DNA from: Actinomadura spongiicola
GTDB lineage: Bacteria; Actinomycetota; Actinomycetes; Streptosporangiales; Streptosporangiaceae
Assembly (NCBI RefSeq): GCF_003432485.1
Contig: NZ_QVNQ01000011.1
Location: 62,001 to 126,000, forward strand
DNA: 64,000 nt
Reading direction: 5' to 3'
A program made the translations under genes and the position numbers. Every line of letters starts with the position of its first letter. The first letter of the stretch is position 1. This document shows positions 16,183 to 24,444 of this stretch, in pieces. The notes under the pieces are model-generated. The model saw only the letters and a program-made list of their open reading frames with translations. It searched no databases and was not told the origin of the DNA.

Positions 16183-16791
16183 TCACGGCGTGTTCCACCT
16201 GTTGAGGGCCTCGTAGGCGGGACGCCATTCGTTCTCGAAGGCGGCGCGGGCGGGCGGTGGAAGGGGAGCCAGCGCCGCCGCGACGGTGGCGGGCGCGGCG
16301 CCGTCCAGCATCCACGGCAGGATGCGCGACGCGTCAGGGCCGATCTTGGTGGCGTGGGCCTGCCCGAAACGCGCCAGTTGTTCGGCGGTGACGACCTCGT
16401 CCATCAGCGGCAGCGCCTTGTCCTCCTCGTGCCTGAGATGGGCGGTGAGCCCCTCGGTCAGGGCACCGACGAGGTCGCCGAGCGGTTCGTTCCCCGTGTC
16501 GATCGCCTCGATCACCGGGTCGATGGCGGCATGCTCGGCCTCCATCGCGTCCAGAAGCGCCAGGTCGTCGGGGCGTCCGGCCAGCGCGTCACGCATCACC
16601 GGCCACAGTGTCTCGTCCTCGGCGGTGTGGTGGGCGTGCAGCGCCTTGGTGAACAGTTCCCAGCCCGGGGCGCCCGCCAGGATGCGGCGGGGGTCGTCGT
16701 CCTCGCGGGCGGCGAGCTTCGCGAGGTGTTCCAGTTCCCTCCTCAGCGCGTTGTGCATCGCGTACATCAAGGTCCAGTCGTGATTGGGCAT
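16183..16791 (-). CDS. Hemerythrin-like HHE domain protein
   Basis: 202 residues, all-helical HHE domain expected to hold a di-iron site that binds O2, NO or senses redox state. Candidate ligands are in order: H13 region (YAMHNALRRELEHL), HAHHTAEDETLWP, DAMEAEHAAIDPV and LTAHLRHEEDKALP, matching the H...HxxxE...HxxxxE/D pattern. The C-terminal ~50 residues form an extra helical tail common in actinobacterial members. ATG 16791 follows AAGGGGA. It is monocistronic, with nothing in the neighbourhood that fixes its role. Confidence 0.85.
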   Translation of the reverse strand: MPNHDWTLMYAMHNALRRELEHLAKLAAREDDDPRRILAGAPGWELFTKALHAHHTAEDETLWPVMRDALAGRPDDLALLDAMEAEHAAIDPVIEAIDTGNEPLGDLVGALTEGLTAHLRHEEDKALPLMDEVVTAEQLARFGQAHATKIGPDASRILPWMLDGAAPATVAAALAPLPPPARAAFENEWRPAYEALNRWNTP

Positions 16792-16848
16792 GTTCGTTTC
16801 CCCTTCGTCACACCACTGACGAAGCGGCGGAGGGAAACGTGACCCCTG

Positions 16849-17814
16849 TCAGGGCGTCGAGGTGGTCGAGGGCCGTGCGGAGGAGTCCGGGGCGGGACGC
16901 GCGAGCCGGCTCAGCAGCCGCTGCCCCTGGCGGGCGCTGATGTCGAGGCGCCGTCCGAGTTCGGCACCGGTGATGCCGGGCTCGGCGTCGAGGAGCGCGA
17001 GCGCCCGCGCCTCGTTGTCGGTGGCGACGCTGCGGGGCACCCGCGGCGCCTTCGGCCCGGCCTTCTTCTGTGGGGCCTTCTTCGGCGGCGGTTCCGGGAC
17101 GCGCGGTTCCGGGACGGTCGGTTCGGGCGCGGTGAGTTCGGTGACGCGGGTGAGGGCCTGGTCGAGCATGACTCCGTCGCGGAGCATCCAGACCACGTCC
17201 GCCGGGGCCTTGGCCTTCCACTTGCGGCCGTAGTGCGCGCCCAGGAGGGCCAGGGCGTGACGGCGGCGCTGCTCGGCGACCAGCGCCTGCGGGTAGGACG
17301 TGATCTGCCACAGCACCATGCGCCGCCACAGCCGGAACGTGGACAGCGGCGCCAGCATCCACCGGGTGGCGGGAATCCCTTCCCGGACGGTGCCCGCCGC
17401 GATGCCCGCGCGCCGCCGGATCGCGTGCCGGACGGCCTCGATGAACGTCACGAACAGCACGGGCATCGCCGCGTGCATCACCATGCCGGTGGCGTCGCCG
17501 TGCGCGGCCGACACGTTGAGCCAGACCGTCGCGCCGGTGAACGCCATCGCCATCCACCGCAGCGCGGGCATCGGCATGGCGAGCCATTCCAGCAGCAACG
17601 CCACCGACACCAGCGCGAGGATGCCGAGGTCGACCCCGGCCGGGACGATCCACGCCTGGTCGCCGAACCACGGCTCGGCCACGTCCCGGACGGAGGCGAA
17701 CGACCCGTAGCCGCCCAGTCCGGCGAGCCCGGCGAAGAACACGCCGCCGACCCCGGCGAGGATCTTCTGCGCCCGGGTCAGCGGAACGACGGCCGTCGGC
17801 GTCTCGCTGGTCAT
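16849..17814 (-). CDS. DUF2637 membrane protein with winged-helix tail
   Basis: 321 residues. The N-terminal half has four predicted transmembrane helices with the typical DUF2637 stretch (VPAGVDLGILALVSVALLLEW, then WMAMAFTGATVWLNV and MPVLFVTFIEAVRHAIRRR; quoted in parts). A charged region, a Pro/Lys-rich linker (PEPPPKKAPQKKAGPK) and a small helix-turn-helix (ALLDAEPGITGAELGRRLDISARQGQRLL, in parts) follow. DUF2637 proteins are often found in conjugative plasmids and integrative elements of actinomycetes as spread-type membrane proteins. No transfer, integrase or replication gene lies nearby, so this may be an orphan of a lost element or a chromosomal relative. Confidence 0.75.
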   Translation of the reverse strand: MTSETPTAVVPLTRAQKILAGVGGVFFAGLAGLGGYGSFASVRDVAEPWFGDQAWIVPAGVDLGILALVSVALLLEWLAMPMPALRWMAMAFTGATVWLNVSAAHGDATGMVMHAAMPVLFVTFIEAVRHAIRRRAGIAAGTVREGIPATRWMLAPLSTFRLWRRMVLWQITSYPQALVAEQRRRHALALLGAHYGRKWKAKAPADVVWMLRDGVMLDQALTRVTELTAPEPTVPEPRVPEPPPKKAPQKKAGPKAPRVPRSVATDNEARALALLDAEPGITGAELGRRLDISARQGQRLLSRLARPAPDSSARPSTTSTP

Positions 17815-17908
17815 GCACGTGACCGTAGCGCGCCGACGCCCCCGTCCGGACGAAACAGCCGAAACCCCTCAAAACACCCAGGTCAGGGGCCTTCGCGACC
17901 GCCCGCGA

Positions 17909-19162
17909 TCAGCGCAGCGGGTCGAACGGGGCGAGTTCCACCGGACGGCGCCCGGTGGCGATCATCTCCGCGAGGAGGTTCCCGGTGGCGGGGCCGAGGG
18001 TCATCCCCCACATGCCGTGCCCGCCGCCGACGAAGACGTTCGGCGACCGGGTCGCGCCGATCAGCGGCAGCCCGTCCCGCGTGCACGGACGCGACCCGAC
18101 CCACTCGTCGCGCCGGTCGTCCATGTCGGCGCCGCGCAGCAGCGGACGGGCCGCCTCGACGATCGCGTCGATCCGGCGCGGGTCGAGCGGCGCCTCCGGG
18201 TCGCGGAACTCCATCATCCCGGCGACGCGAAGCCGGTCCCCGAGGGGCGTGCACGCCACCTTCTGGGCGGGGAAGTAGATCGGGCCGTCCGGAACGCGTT
18301 CCATCGGCACGCTGAAGCTGTATCCGCGGCCGGCCTGCACGAGCGCCCGCACCCCGAACCTCCTGGCGAGCCCGCCGAGCCACACACCGCTGGCGATCAC
18401 GACGGTGTCGAACGTCTCGACACCGTTGCCCGGCAGGCGCAGCGCGACACCGCCCGGCACGTCCCGCAGGTCGGTGACGGGCACGCCCGTCCGGATCTTG
18501 CCGCCGCGGTCGAGGACGGAGTCGGCCAGCGCGTGGACGAACCGCCCAGGGTCGATGAACCGCTGCCCGCGCAGCAGGATCGCCGCGCCGATCTCGTCCG
18601 ACAGCGCGGGCGCCAACCGCCGCGCCTCGTCGCCGCCGAGGACCTCGAACTCGATGTCCTGGCCCGCCGCGCGGATGTGCTCGACCTCGTCCAGGAGGAA
18701 TCGGCGCTCCCGCTCCGTCCGGTACGCGGCGATGAAGGACCCGGCGCCGCGCGTCTCGGCCTGGACGCCGCCGTCGATCAGCGCGTCGAAGCTCGGCAGC
18801 GCCCGCCCGTTGATCGGCACGAGCGACTCCATGGACCGCCGCCACCGGGCCGCCGTGCTGTTGCGCGCGAACCCCGCCAGGAACCTGATCAGCCGCAGGC
18901 TCGCGGTCGGTGGGACGTAGACGGGCGACGCGGGGCTGAGCACCGCCTTCACGCCGTAGGACAAGACCGCGGGCTCCGGCAGCGGCGTCGCCAGCCCCGG
19001 CGTCAGCCAGCCCGCGTTGCCCCAGGACGCGCCCGCCGCCACGTCGGCGCGGTCGAACACGGTGACGTCGGCGCCCCGCTCCTGTAGGAACCACGCCGTG
19101 GACAGCCCGACCATGCCCGCGCCCACCACGGCGACCCGGCGCGGATCGGCGCTGGTAGCCAT
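17909..19162 (-). CDS. dadA: FAD-dependent D-amino-acid dehydrogenase (DadA-like)
   Basis: 417 residues, DAO superfamily. The N-terminal FAD Rossmann motif is VAVVGAGMVGLSTAWFLQERG, quoted here only as GAGMVGLSTAW, followed by SWGNAGWLTPG, typical of DadA small subunits. The C-terminal FAD contact is PNVFVGGGHGMWGMTLGP. It oxidatively deaminates D-amino acids (or proline-like substrates), passing electrons to the membrane. ATG 19162 has a strong AGGAGGGGG. Divergent from a PucR-type regulator, which probably controls it. A glycine/sarcosine oxidase-like substrate is possible. Confidence 0.85.
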   Translation of the reverse strand: MATSADPRRVAVVGAGMVGLSTAWFLQERGADVTVFDRADVAAGASWGNAGWLTPGLATPLPEPAVLSYGVKAVLSPASPVYVPPTASLRLIRFLAGFARNSTAARWRRSMESLVPINGRALPSFDALIDGGVQAETRGAGSFIAAYRTERERRFLLDEVEHIRAAGQDIEFEVLGGDEARRLAPALSDEIGAAILLRGQRFIDPGRFVHALADSVLDRGGKIRTGVPVTDLRDVPGGVALRLPGNGVETFDTVVIASGVWLGGLARRFGVRALVQAGRGYSFSVPMERVPDGPIYFPAQKVACTPLGDRLRVAGMMEFRDPEAPLDPRRIDAIVEAARPLLRGADMDDRRDEWVGSRPCTRDGLPLIGATRSPNVFVGGGHGMWGMTLGPATGNLLAEMIATGRRPVELAPFDPLR

Positions 19163-19259
19163 GACATCCCCCTCCTCATCCACGATGCCACTTCCGATGA
19201 TGGACCTGCCCGCCCTCACCGCCCCTGTCCATTTCCCCCAACTCGACCGGGTCGCATAG

Positions 19260-19272
19260 TGTGAAACGCACA
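19260..19272. promoter_or_regulatory. TGTG-N5-CACA element over the pucR start
   Basis: An inverted repeat, TGTG-AAACG-CACA, sits directly before ATG 19273 and just after a CATAGT -10-like hexamer (19254-19259). It could be an autoregulatory site of the PucR protein controlling both divergent genes. Confidence 0.3.
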
Positions 19273-20763
19273 ATGATCACGGTGTCGGATTTCGTGGAGT
19301 CGCTGGGCCCCGGCCTGCTCCGGCTGGTCGCCCCGGGACGTGACACGCAGGTGCACGACGTCGTCCTGGCCGAGGAGACCGCCGGACGCCCCGGCGAGAT
19401 CGTCCTCGGCGCCGGGACGACGGACGCCGTGGCCCTCCTCGAACGGGCCGACGCCGCCGGGGCCGCCGGGGTCGTCCTGAAGGCGCCCCTGCCCGGCGAG
19501 GCCGTCACCGCCGCCCACCGCCTGCGCCCGGCGCTCGTCGAACTCCAGCCGGAGACGTCCTGGACGCACGTGATCTGGCTGGCACGCGCCGCCATCGACC
19601 ACGCCCACGCGCCTCCAGGCCCTTCGGGCGACGACCTGTTCGCGCTGGCCGACACCGCCGCCGAGATCGCCGACGCACCGGTCACCCTGGAGGACGCGCG
19701 CTCCCGCGTCCTCGCCTACTCCGGCCTCCAGGGCACCACCGACCCGGCCCGGGTCTCCACCATCGTCGGACGCCGCGTCCCGCCGCAGGTCATCGCCCAC
19801 CTCCGGGCCTGCGGGGTGTTCCGCAGGATGGCGCGTTCCAGCGACCCGATCATGGTCCCCGCCGGTCCGGACGGCATGTTCCCCCGCCTGGTCGTCCCGG
19901 TGCGCGCCGGAGGCGAGTGGCTCGGCTCGATCTGGGCGGTGGCGAAGACACCGATCCCCCCGGACCGCGTAGACCGCCTCACCGACCTGGCGTCCGTCAT
20001 CGCCCTGCACCTGCTGCGCCTGCGCGCGGAGACCGGCGTGGCCCGGCGCGTGTCGGCCGACCGGCTCCGCGCGGCCCTCCGGGACGGTACGACACCCGTC
20101 CCGGCTCGTCCGCCATGGCGTGTCGTGACGTTGGGCGGCGAGTCCGGCGACATCCGCCGCCGCCTCGACCTGTGGGAGGCGATCACCCACCGTTTCGGCT
20201 GGCACCGCCCACTCCTCACCGACCTCGACGACACGCTGTTCGCCGTCCTCACCGATCTGCCGGGCCGCGACCCCGGCACGATGCCGTGGCTTCACGACGT
20301 CGTCGCCCGCGTCCGCGCCCACGACCGGGACCTGTACGCCGCCGTGGGCGGCCCCGCTTCAACGCTCGCCGACCTGCCCCGCTCCCGCGCCGAGTCCGCC
20401 GAACTGGCCGCCCTCCAGTCGTCCGGCCGCCTGCCTCTCGGTCTGGTCTCCCTGGACGACGCCTGGCCGACCGTCACCGTCGAACGCGCCCGCAAGGCCA
20501 CCGGCACCCACCTGCTCGGCGGCCCGCTCCCCGCCCTCCAGGCTCATGACAGGAAACACCAGACGGCGTTCCTCCCCACCCTCGCCGCCTGGCTCGACCA
20601 CTACGGCGACACCAAGGCCACCGCGCAAGCACTGGACGTCCACCCCAACACACTCCGCCACCGCCTGAAGCGAATGACCGAGGTGACTCCCCTCGACCTC
20701 ACATCACGCGAAACCCGCCTGGCCCTCCGCCTCCAACTGACCACGCTCAACGGCGAGCGGTAA
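19273..20763 (+). CDS. PucR-family transcriptional regulator
   Basis: 496 residues. The N-terminal part resembles the purine-catabolism (PucR) sensing domain, the middle is a GGDEF-like/CdaR connecting region, and the last ~55 residues hold the HTH_30 helix-turn-helix (AQALDVHPNTLRHRLKRMTE). It likely activates or represses the divergent dadA-like gene in response to the amino-acid substrate. ATG 19273 lacks an SD and is close to a -10-like hexamer, suggesting a leaderless message; GTG 19261 is the alternative start, adding four residues. Its 3' end overlaps the convergent methyltransferase by 17 bases. Confidence 0.88.
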   Translation: MITVSDFVESLGPGLLRLVAPGRDTQVHDVVLAEETAGRPGEIVLGAGTTDAVALLERADAAGAAGVVLKAPLPGEAVTAAHRLRPALVELQPETSWTHVIWLARAAIDHAHAPPGPSGDDLFALADTAAEIADAPVTLEDARSRVLAYSGLQGTTDPARVSTIVGRRVPPQVIAHLRACGVFRRMARSSDPIMVPAGPDGMFPRLVVPVRAGGEWLGSIWAVAKTPIPPDRVDRLTDLASVIALHLLRLRAETGVARRVSADRLRAALRDGTTPVPARPPWRVVTLGGESGDIRRRLDLWEAITHRFGWHRPLLTDLDDTLFAVLTDLPGRDPGTMPWLHDVVARVRAHDRDLYAAVGGPASTLADLPRSRAESAELAALQSSGRLPLGLVSLDDAWPTVTVERARKATGTHLLGGPLPALQAHDRKHQTAFLPTLAAWLDHYGDTKATAQALDVHPNTLRHRLKRMTEVTPLDLTSRETRLALRLQLTTLNGER

Positions 20764-21505
20764 CAACCCAGGCCCGAGAACCAAGCCACACACCGTCATC
20801 CCCCAGATATGCGCCCAGCGTCTCCCTCAGCCGCCCGACCGCCTGCTCCGCAGCACCAGGCTCCAACCCGTCCAGCACACTCCTAGTTGTGCTGAACCCA
20901 CGAACCCACTCCAACGCGACGTCGACGTTCGGACCGTAGTAGACCGGCTCCTCAACATCCGTCAACGCGACATCGCTGAACCCTGCGGCCCCCAGAGTCC
21001 CCTCCAAGACCTCCGGTTCACCGAGCGAGAACGCATCGGGCACACCAGACCCCGCAGACACACCGAGAGCTCGCTGGACGGCGACGGCCCACTCATTGCG
21101 TTCACGGGACTGCCAGACGATCATCGCCAGCCGTCCGCCCGGACGCAGCGCCCTCCGGATATTGGTGAAGGCCGCCACGGGATCCCCGAAGAACATCACC
21201 CCGAACCGACTGATCACCAGGTCGAACCGCTCCACGGGCAGGTCAACCTGCGCATCCGCGCACGCGAAGTCGACGTTCCCGATCCCTTCCCTCCGCGCGA
21301 TCTCCCGAGCACGCTCAATGGCCCCCTCCGAGACATCGACCCCGTATGCACTCCCCGCCGACGCCGCCCGCGCGGCTTCCCGAGTCGTCTGCCCCGTCCC
21401 ACACCCGATGTCGAGCACATGGTCACGCGGCCCCACCCCCGCCGCCCGCCGCAGCACCTCGTTGTGCCGCCACAGTTCATCGTCGAACCCGATGCCGCCG
21501 GTCAT
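20747..21505 (-). CDS. Class I SAM-dependent methyltransferase
   Basis: 252 residues. SAM motif I is VLDIGCGTGQTTREA, motif II acidic loop SAYGVDVSEGAI, then ADAQVDLP, and post-motif RRALRPGGRLAMIVW, so it is a UbiE/Methyltransf_11-type enzyme on a small molecule. The start overlaps the stop of the upstream hydrolase (ATGA), forming a two-gene operon. The substrate is unknown. Its 3' end overlaps the convergent pucR gene by 17 bases. Confidence 0.88.
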   Translation of the reverse strand: MTGGIGFDDELWRHNEVLRRAAGVGPRDHVLDIGCGTGQTTREAARAASAGSAYGVDVSEGAIERAREIARREGIGNVDFACADAQVDLPVERFDLVISRFGVMFFGDPVAAFTNIRRALRPGGRLAMIVWQSRERNEWAVAVQRALGVSAGSGVPDAFSLGEPEVLEGTLGAAGFSDVALTDVEEPVYYGPNVDVALEWVRGFSTTRSVLDGLEPGAAEQAVGRLRETLGAYLGDDGVWLGSRAWVVTARR

Positions 21506-22167
21506 CGAACCAACCCTTGCTCGGCCGCATAGGCCTCAAGACGGTCCGCCAACTCACTTGGACGACTCAACGCGGCACAGTGCCCGCCGTCCATTTCGTC
21601 CGGCACGATGCCAAGCCGCTCCTCCGCGACCCGCCGCAGAAACGCCGGAGTAAACACCCGGTCATCACGAAAGAGCAAGACCCGGGTCGGGACGTCCGGC
21701 CAGGCTTGAAGCGGCGACGGCTCCCCCATCCGGGCCACGGACTGGTCGGGCGCCCGCCTCATCGCCTCGGCGGCCAGCTCCGGCGGAACGTCCTGATAGA
21801 ACAGCGCGACCGTGTCTTCATAAGATGACTGCTCCTCCTCATACCGGGTGTTCGCCCAATAATCATTCGGCGCCTCCCCCGGCACAGGAATCATGGGCGC
21901 GGTCAGTACGAGCAGCCTGGCCCCCACCCGCTCACAAACAAGCGGCCCGGTGAGCCCACCGAACGAATGCGCCACCACAACGAGATCACGCAGCTCCCCG
22001 ACCGCCCCCACCACGGCATCGACATACTCGGGCAACCCGGCGGAGTCGTCATCACAGGGAAGATCCGGCGAAACGACCTCATGCCCCCGCGCCCGCAGCT
22101 CGGCCTCCACCAGATGCCAGTACCACCCGACATCCCCAGCCCCATGAACCAACACAAACCCCGCCAC
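21502..22167 (-). CDS. Alpha/beta hydrolase (esterase-like)
   Basis: 221 residues, compact alpha/beta hydrolase of the MES/HNL-like small type. HG motif VLVHGAGDVGWYW forms the oxyanion loop, the nucleophile Ser is in VVVAHSFGGLTG, and the catalytic His is in DGGHCAALSRP, with an acid near the strand LLFRDDRVF. It probably hydrolyses a small ester or related bond. GTG 22167 follows AGGGGGA. It is translationally coupled to the methyltransferase, so the two may modify one metabolite. Confidence 0.85.
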   Translation of the reverse strand: MAGFVLVHGAGDVGWYWHLVEAELRARGHEVVSPDLPCDDDSAGLPEYVDAVVGAVGELRDLVVVAHSFGGLTGPLVCERVGARLLVLTAPMIPVPGEAPNDYWANTRYEEEQSSYEDTVALFYQDVPPELAAEAMRRAPDQSVARMGEPSPLQAWPDVPTRVLLFRDDRVFTPAFLRRVAEERLGIVPDEMDGGHCAALSRPSELADRLEAYAAEQGLVR

Positions 22168-22196
22168 ACGTCCCCCTTCGCGAATGCCGACCAGAG

Positions 22197-22784
22197 CTAA
22201 CGATCAACACCGTCCCAGGAATGATCCTGCCGCCCACTCCGCAGCGCGGCAACGGACTCAACGAGCCCCGCCCGCTCCAACGCACTGAGAACATCGTCGA
22301 CCGTCTCCGGCGGGTTCATGCGGGAGTCGACGATCTGCTGGACGCAGGCCCAAACGACACGGTCGTCAAGCGTGATCTGGTCGAGCACGAAGTCATCCGG
22401 TGACTTCGCCTCCAGATTCCAGACCTCCATGTCCGCCGCGGGGAAGTCTCGCAAGTTGGACGTGACGATGACCTGAGCACCCACCTTGATCGCGGCTGCG
22501 AGAACGTGGCGGTCACCCGGGTCCGGCAGTTTCAACCCCTCCATCAAGGGCTCGTACCCCTCGACCAGGCAGTCGCGGACGGCAGCGTTCATGAGCCCAC
22601 GCAAGCGCGCGAGTCTCTCCGGCGGTATACCAGGATGGTCCGCGGCGAGGTTGCCGAACATCTCGTCCAGGATCGCGTGAGTCCACTTCGCCTGTACCAG
22701 ATCCGCCTGAGCTAAGCGGATGAGCAGGTCCCTCAGCGTGTTCCCGTACAGGACGTTGGCGTCGTAGATGACGACGAATGCCAT
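22197..22784 (-). CDS. PIN-domain ribonuclease toxin (VapC-like)
   Basis: 195 residues. The PIN fold places Asp8 (VIYDANVLYG), Glu41 (LDEMF) and the Asp pair in LPDPGDRHVLAAAI as the usual Mg2+-binding acidic tetrad, followed by VIVTSNLRDFP. It should act as an Mg2+-dependent RNase inhibited by its partner. It starts two bases after the upstream antitoxin gene ends. The protein is longer than a minimal VapC (about 130 residues), with an extra C-terminal helical part. Confidence 0.85.
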   Translation of the reverse strand: MAFVVIYDANVLYGNTLRDLLIRLAQADLVQAKWTHAILDEMFGNLAADHPGIPPERLARLRGLMNAAVRDCLVEGYEPLMEGLKLPDPGDRHVLAAAIKVGAQVIVTSNLRDFPAADMEVWNLEAKSPDDFVLDQITLDDRVVWACVQQIVDSRMNPPETVDDVLSALERAGLVESVAALRSGRQDHSWDGVDR

Positions 22785-22786
22785 GG

Positions 22787-23242
22787 TCAGAACCCGAGTT
22801 CCTGCCCGAGGGCGGCGAGCTCATCGGCGGCTTCCCGTCGCTGTAGATCATCGCGGCGCTTGTACTCCAGGACGGCCTCCACGGTGATGCGGCGATGCCG
22901 ACCCACCATGCGGTACGGGATCGCTCCCGACTCCAGCAGCCCGATCAAGAAGGGACGGGAAACGTTAAGTAGGTCCGCCGCCTGCTGGGTGGTCAACTCG
23001 GCACGGGAGGGGATGACCGATATGCCCCTCCCCTCGGCCGCCTGGGTCAGGATGTAGGCGAGCATGCTCACCGCGTCCCGGGGCAGGATCAAGGGATCGT
23101 CCACGCCCAACTCGCCGGCGACCCGGACCGTCTCCTCGTCCGGATGCCGCATGAGGTAGTCCTTGATGCGCCGGACCGCCCGCTCGGCCGCCTCGGCGTC
23201 TATCGCTCCCGGCTCGATCGACCTCACCTGGACACTGGTCAT
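22787..23242 (-). CDS. Excisionase-type HTH antitoxin of the PIN toxin
   Basis: 151 residues. The C-terminal half has a MerR/excisionase-like helix-turn-helix (LTTQQAADLLNVSRPFLIGL, then IPYRMVGRHRRI for the wing). The N-terminal half is helical and probably wraps the toxin. It is the first gene of the pair, with GGAGG before ATG 23242 and a near-consensus promoter 20 bases upstream. It should bind DNA and repress the pair together with the PIN protein. Confidence 0.82.
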   Translation of the reverse strand: MTSVQVRSIEPGAIDAEAAERAVRRIKDYLMRHPDEETVRVAGELGVDDPLILPRDAVSMLAYILTQAAEGRGISVIPSRAELTTQQAADLLNVSRPFLIGLLESGAIPYRMVGRHRRITVEAVLEYKRRDDLQRREAADELAALGQELGF

Positions 23243-23261
23243 GGCTCCTCCCTCTTACCGC

Positions 23262-23290
23262 AGTATACGCAACAATCGAAATAAACGCAA
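23262..23290 (-). promoter_or_regulatory. Housekeeping-type promoter of the toxin-antitoxin pair
   Basis: Read on the minus strand: TTGCGT (23290-23285), 17-base spacer, TATACT (23267-23262), then AGGGAGGAG and the antitoxin ATG. This is the best sigma-70/HrdB-like promoter in the window. Two direct GTTGCGT copies lie across the -35 and the base before the -10, and may be the antitoxin's binding sites. Confidence 0.7.
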
Positions 23291-23337
23291 CGCGCTGAGG
23301 CTTCGGCGGAACACCCTCCAAGATCGACAAAAGCTTC

Positions 23338-23381
23338 GGCCCCACCGCGGACCTCGGGGTGCTGAGGGCCGCGGTGGGGCC
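23338..23381 (-). terminator. 13-bp stem hairpin
   Basis: Perfect stem GGCCCCACCGCGG / CCGCGGTGGGGCC with an 18-base loop that can itself pair. It lies 15 bases past a minus-strand TGA (23396-23398). Probably the terminator of the gene whose remnant ends there. Confidence 0.6.
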
Positions 23382-23395
23382 GGGGCGGGGGGCGG

Positions 23396-23671
23396 TCAGT
23401 ACATGAGGCCTTGGTTGACGGCCTGGCGTCCTACGTGGACGGTGCCGCGCCCGCCGGTCGAGTCGTGGTGGGCCGTCGTAACGTTCCACCGGGACACCGG
23501 CGACGCTCGCAAAATTCTGCGCACGGCGATTCTCCAATCCACGCTTCGACTACCTACGCCAACCACAATCAGCAAACACAAGAACGCACGCCATGTGCAT
23601 GCGGCGTCACACAAGCTCGCCGCGGATACCGCGACAATAGAAGGATAGGCGAGCAAAACGCCTCGTTCCAC
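23396..23671 (-). pseudogene. Possible remnant of a minus-strand gene
   Basis: An open frame of up to 91 codons ends with TGA just before a strong terminator hairpin. The last ~30 residues (ending AVNQGLMY) look protein-like, but the upstream part is AT-rich with unusual codons and no good start or ribosome site. A remnant of a gene whose 5' part has been replaced fits best; function unknown. Confidence 0.3.
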
Positions 23672-23687
23672 AAGGACTGAGGGTCAG

Positions 23688-23843
23688 ATGTTCAATGTGG
23701 ATTTCGAGGGGTACAGAAACTCCCCCGCGCCCGATCACGGCGCTGGCGCACCTCAGTGCACAGCCACGTTCAACGAGCAGGCTTCCGAACGACGCATCAG
23801 CCACCGCTCACAGCCCCCCACCGCCGGATCGGAAGCCCCATAA
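23688..23843 (+). CDS. Possible small ORF (51 aa)
   Basis: ATG 23688 is preceded by GAGGG at suitable distance and opens a 51-codon frame beginning MFNVDFEGYRNSPAPDHG. It has one Cys and no domain or signal peptide. Its codon use is less G/C-biased than its neighbours. It may be foreign or spurious. Confidence 0.22.
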   Translation: MFNVDFEGYRNSPAPDHGAGAPQCTATFNEQASERRISHRSQPPTAGSEAP

Positions 23844-23991
23844 AGTTGAATCGTCTACTTTCAAGCCCGGGAAGACCACACGAGTACGCGGTGTCGGCGG
23901 CACCGGTTCTCCGCGATTACGCGGCCTACACGAACACCCCCGCTCACAGTTTCAATTTCTCTGCACGACGGGAGAAGTTTGCCGATCGATT

Positions 23992-24378
23992 TTATGAAGT
24001 AACCACGACTCCGCCGACGCCCGAGCGTCCGGGCCGGGTGCCCACGAATTCGATGGTCACGCCACTGCGGACGCGTTCTCCGAGGACGGCGGCGATGGCG
24101 TCGGTGACTCCGGCGACGAGGCGGGCGATGATCTCGTCGGCGTCGGGTCGGCTGAACGCACCCTCCTTGATGCCGAACGTCACGCTCGGCGAGGGCGCCT
24201 CCGCCGAAAGGCCGCCGATGCCCCACCTGCCACGCGGCAGGCCGATCAACTGCACGACGGCGATGCTCCGTGCCCACTCCCCGTAGACGGCGACGACCGC
24301 ATCGGTCAGCTTCTCGATCAGCGCGGCCTCACGTCCGACCAGGTCGCTCTCCAATGCGTGAACGGTGAGATGGGGCAT
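23992..24378 (-). CDS. Tautomerase-superfamily protein with two fused repeats
   Basis: 128 residues with N-terminal Met-Pro (MPHLTVHALE), giving the catalytic Pro1 of the 4-oxalocrotonate tautomerase superfamily. Two beta-alpha-beta halves are visible: the first ends LPRGRWGIGG, the second ends TRPGRSGVGG. Fused halves are typical of cis-CaaD/MSAD-type members. Only the first half has the Pro1. ATG 24378 has GGAGG six bases upstream. Divergent from a MarR regulator across a 66-base gap with a palindrome, which probably controls it. Confidence 0.8.
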   Translation of the reverse strand: MPHLTVHALESDLVGREAALIEKLTDAVVAVYGEWARSIAVVQLIGLPRGRWGIGGLSAEAPSPSVTFGIKEGAFSRPDADEIIARLVAGVTDAIAAVLGERVRSGVTIEFVGTRPGRSGVGGVVVTS

Positions 24379-24407
24379 ACCATCCTCCAACAGGTTTACA
24401 AACAAAT

Positions 24408-24427
24408 TAGCTTTGAGAATAAAGCTA
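24408..24427. promoter_or_regulatory. MarR-type operator palindrome
   Basis: TAGCTTT, 6-base spacer, AAAGCTA is a perfect 7-base inverted repeat in the short AT-rich gap between the tautomerase and marR genes. Size and place fit a MarR dimer site that controls both genes. Confidence 0.6.
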
Positions 24428-24444
24428 TGAGGAGGGTGCGCGAG

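Larger units (their letters stand above)
23243..23991. other. 750-base AT-richer stretch without a clear gene
   Basis: Between the antitoxin and the tautomerase, GC content falls (notably 23480-23700) and no frame has the local codon pattern. It holds the antitoxin promoter, a strong hairpin (23338-23381) facing a minus-strand frame that ends at 23396, and a 51-codon plus-strand frame (23688-23843). It looks like a decayed or recently inserted segment. Confidence 0.5.
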
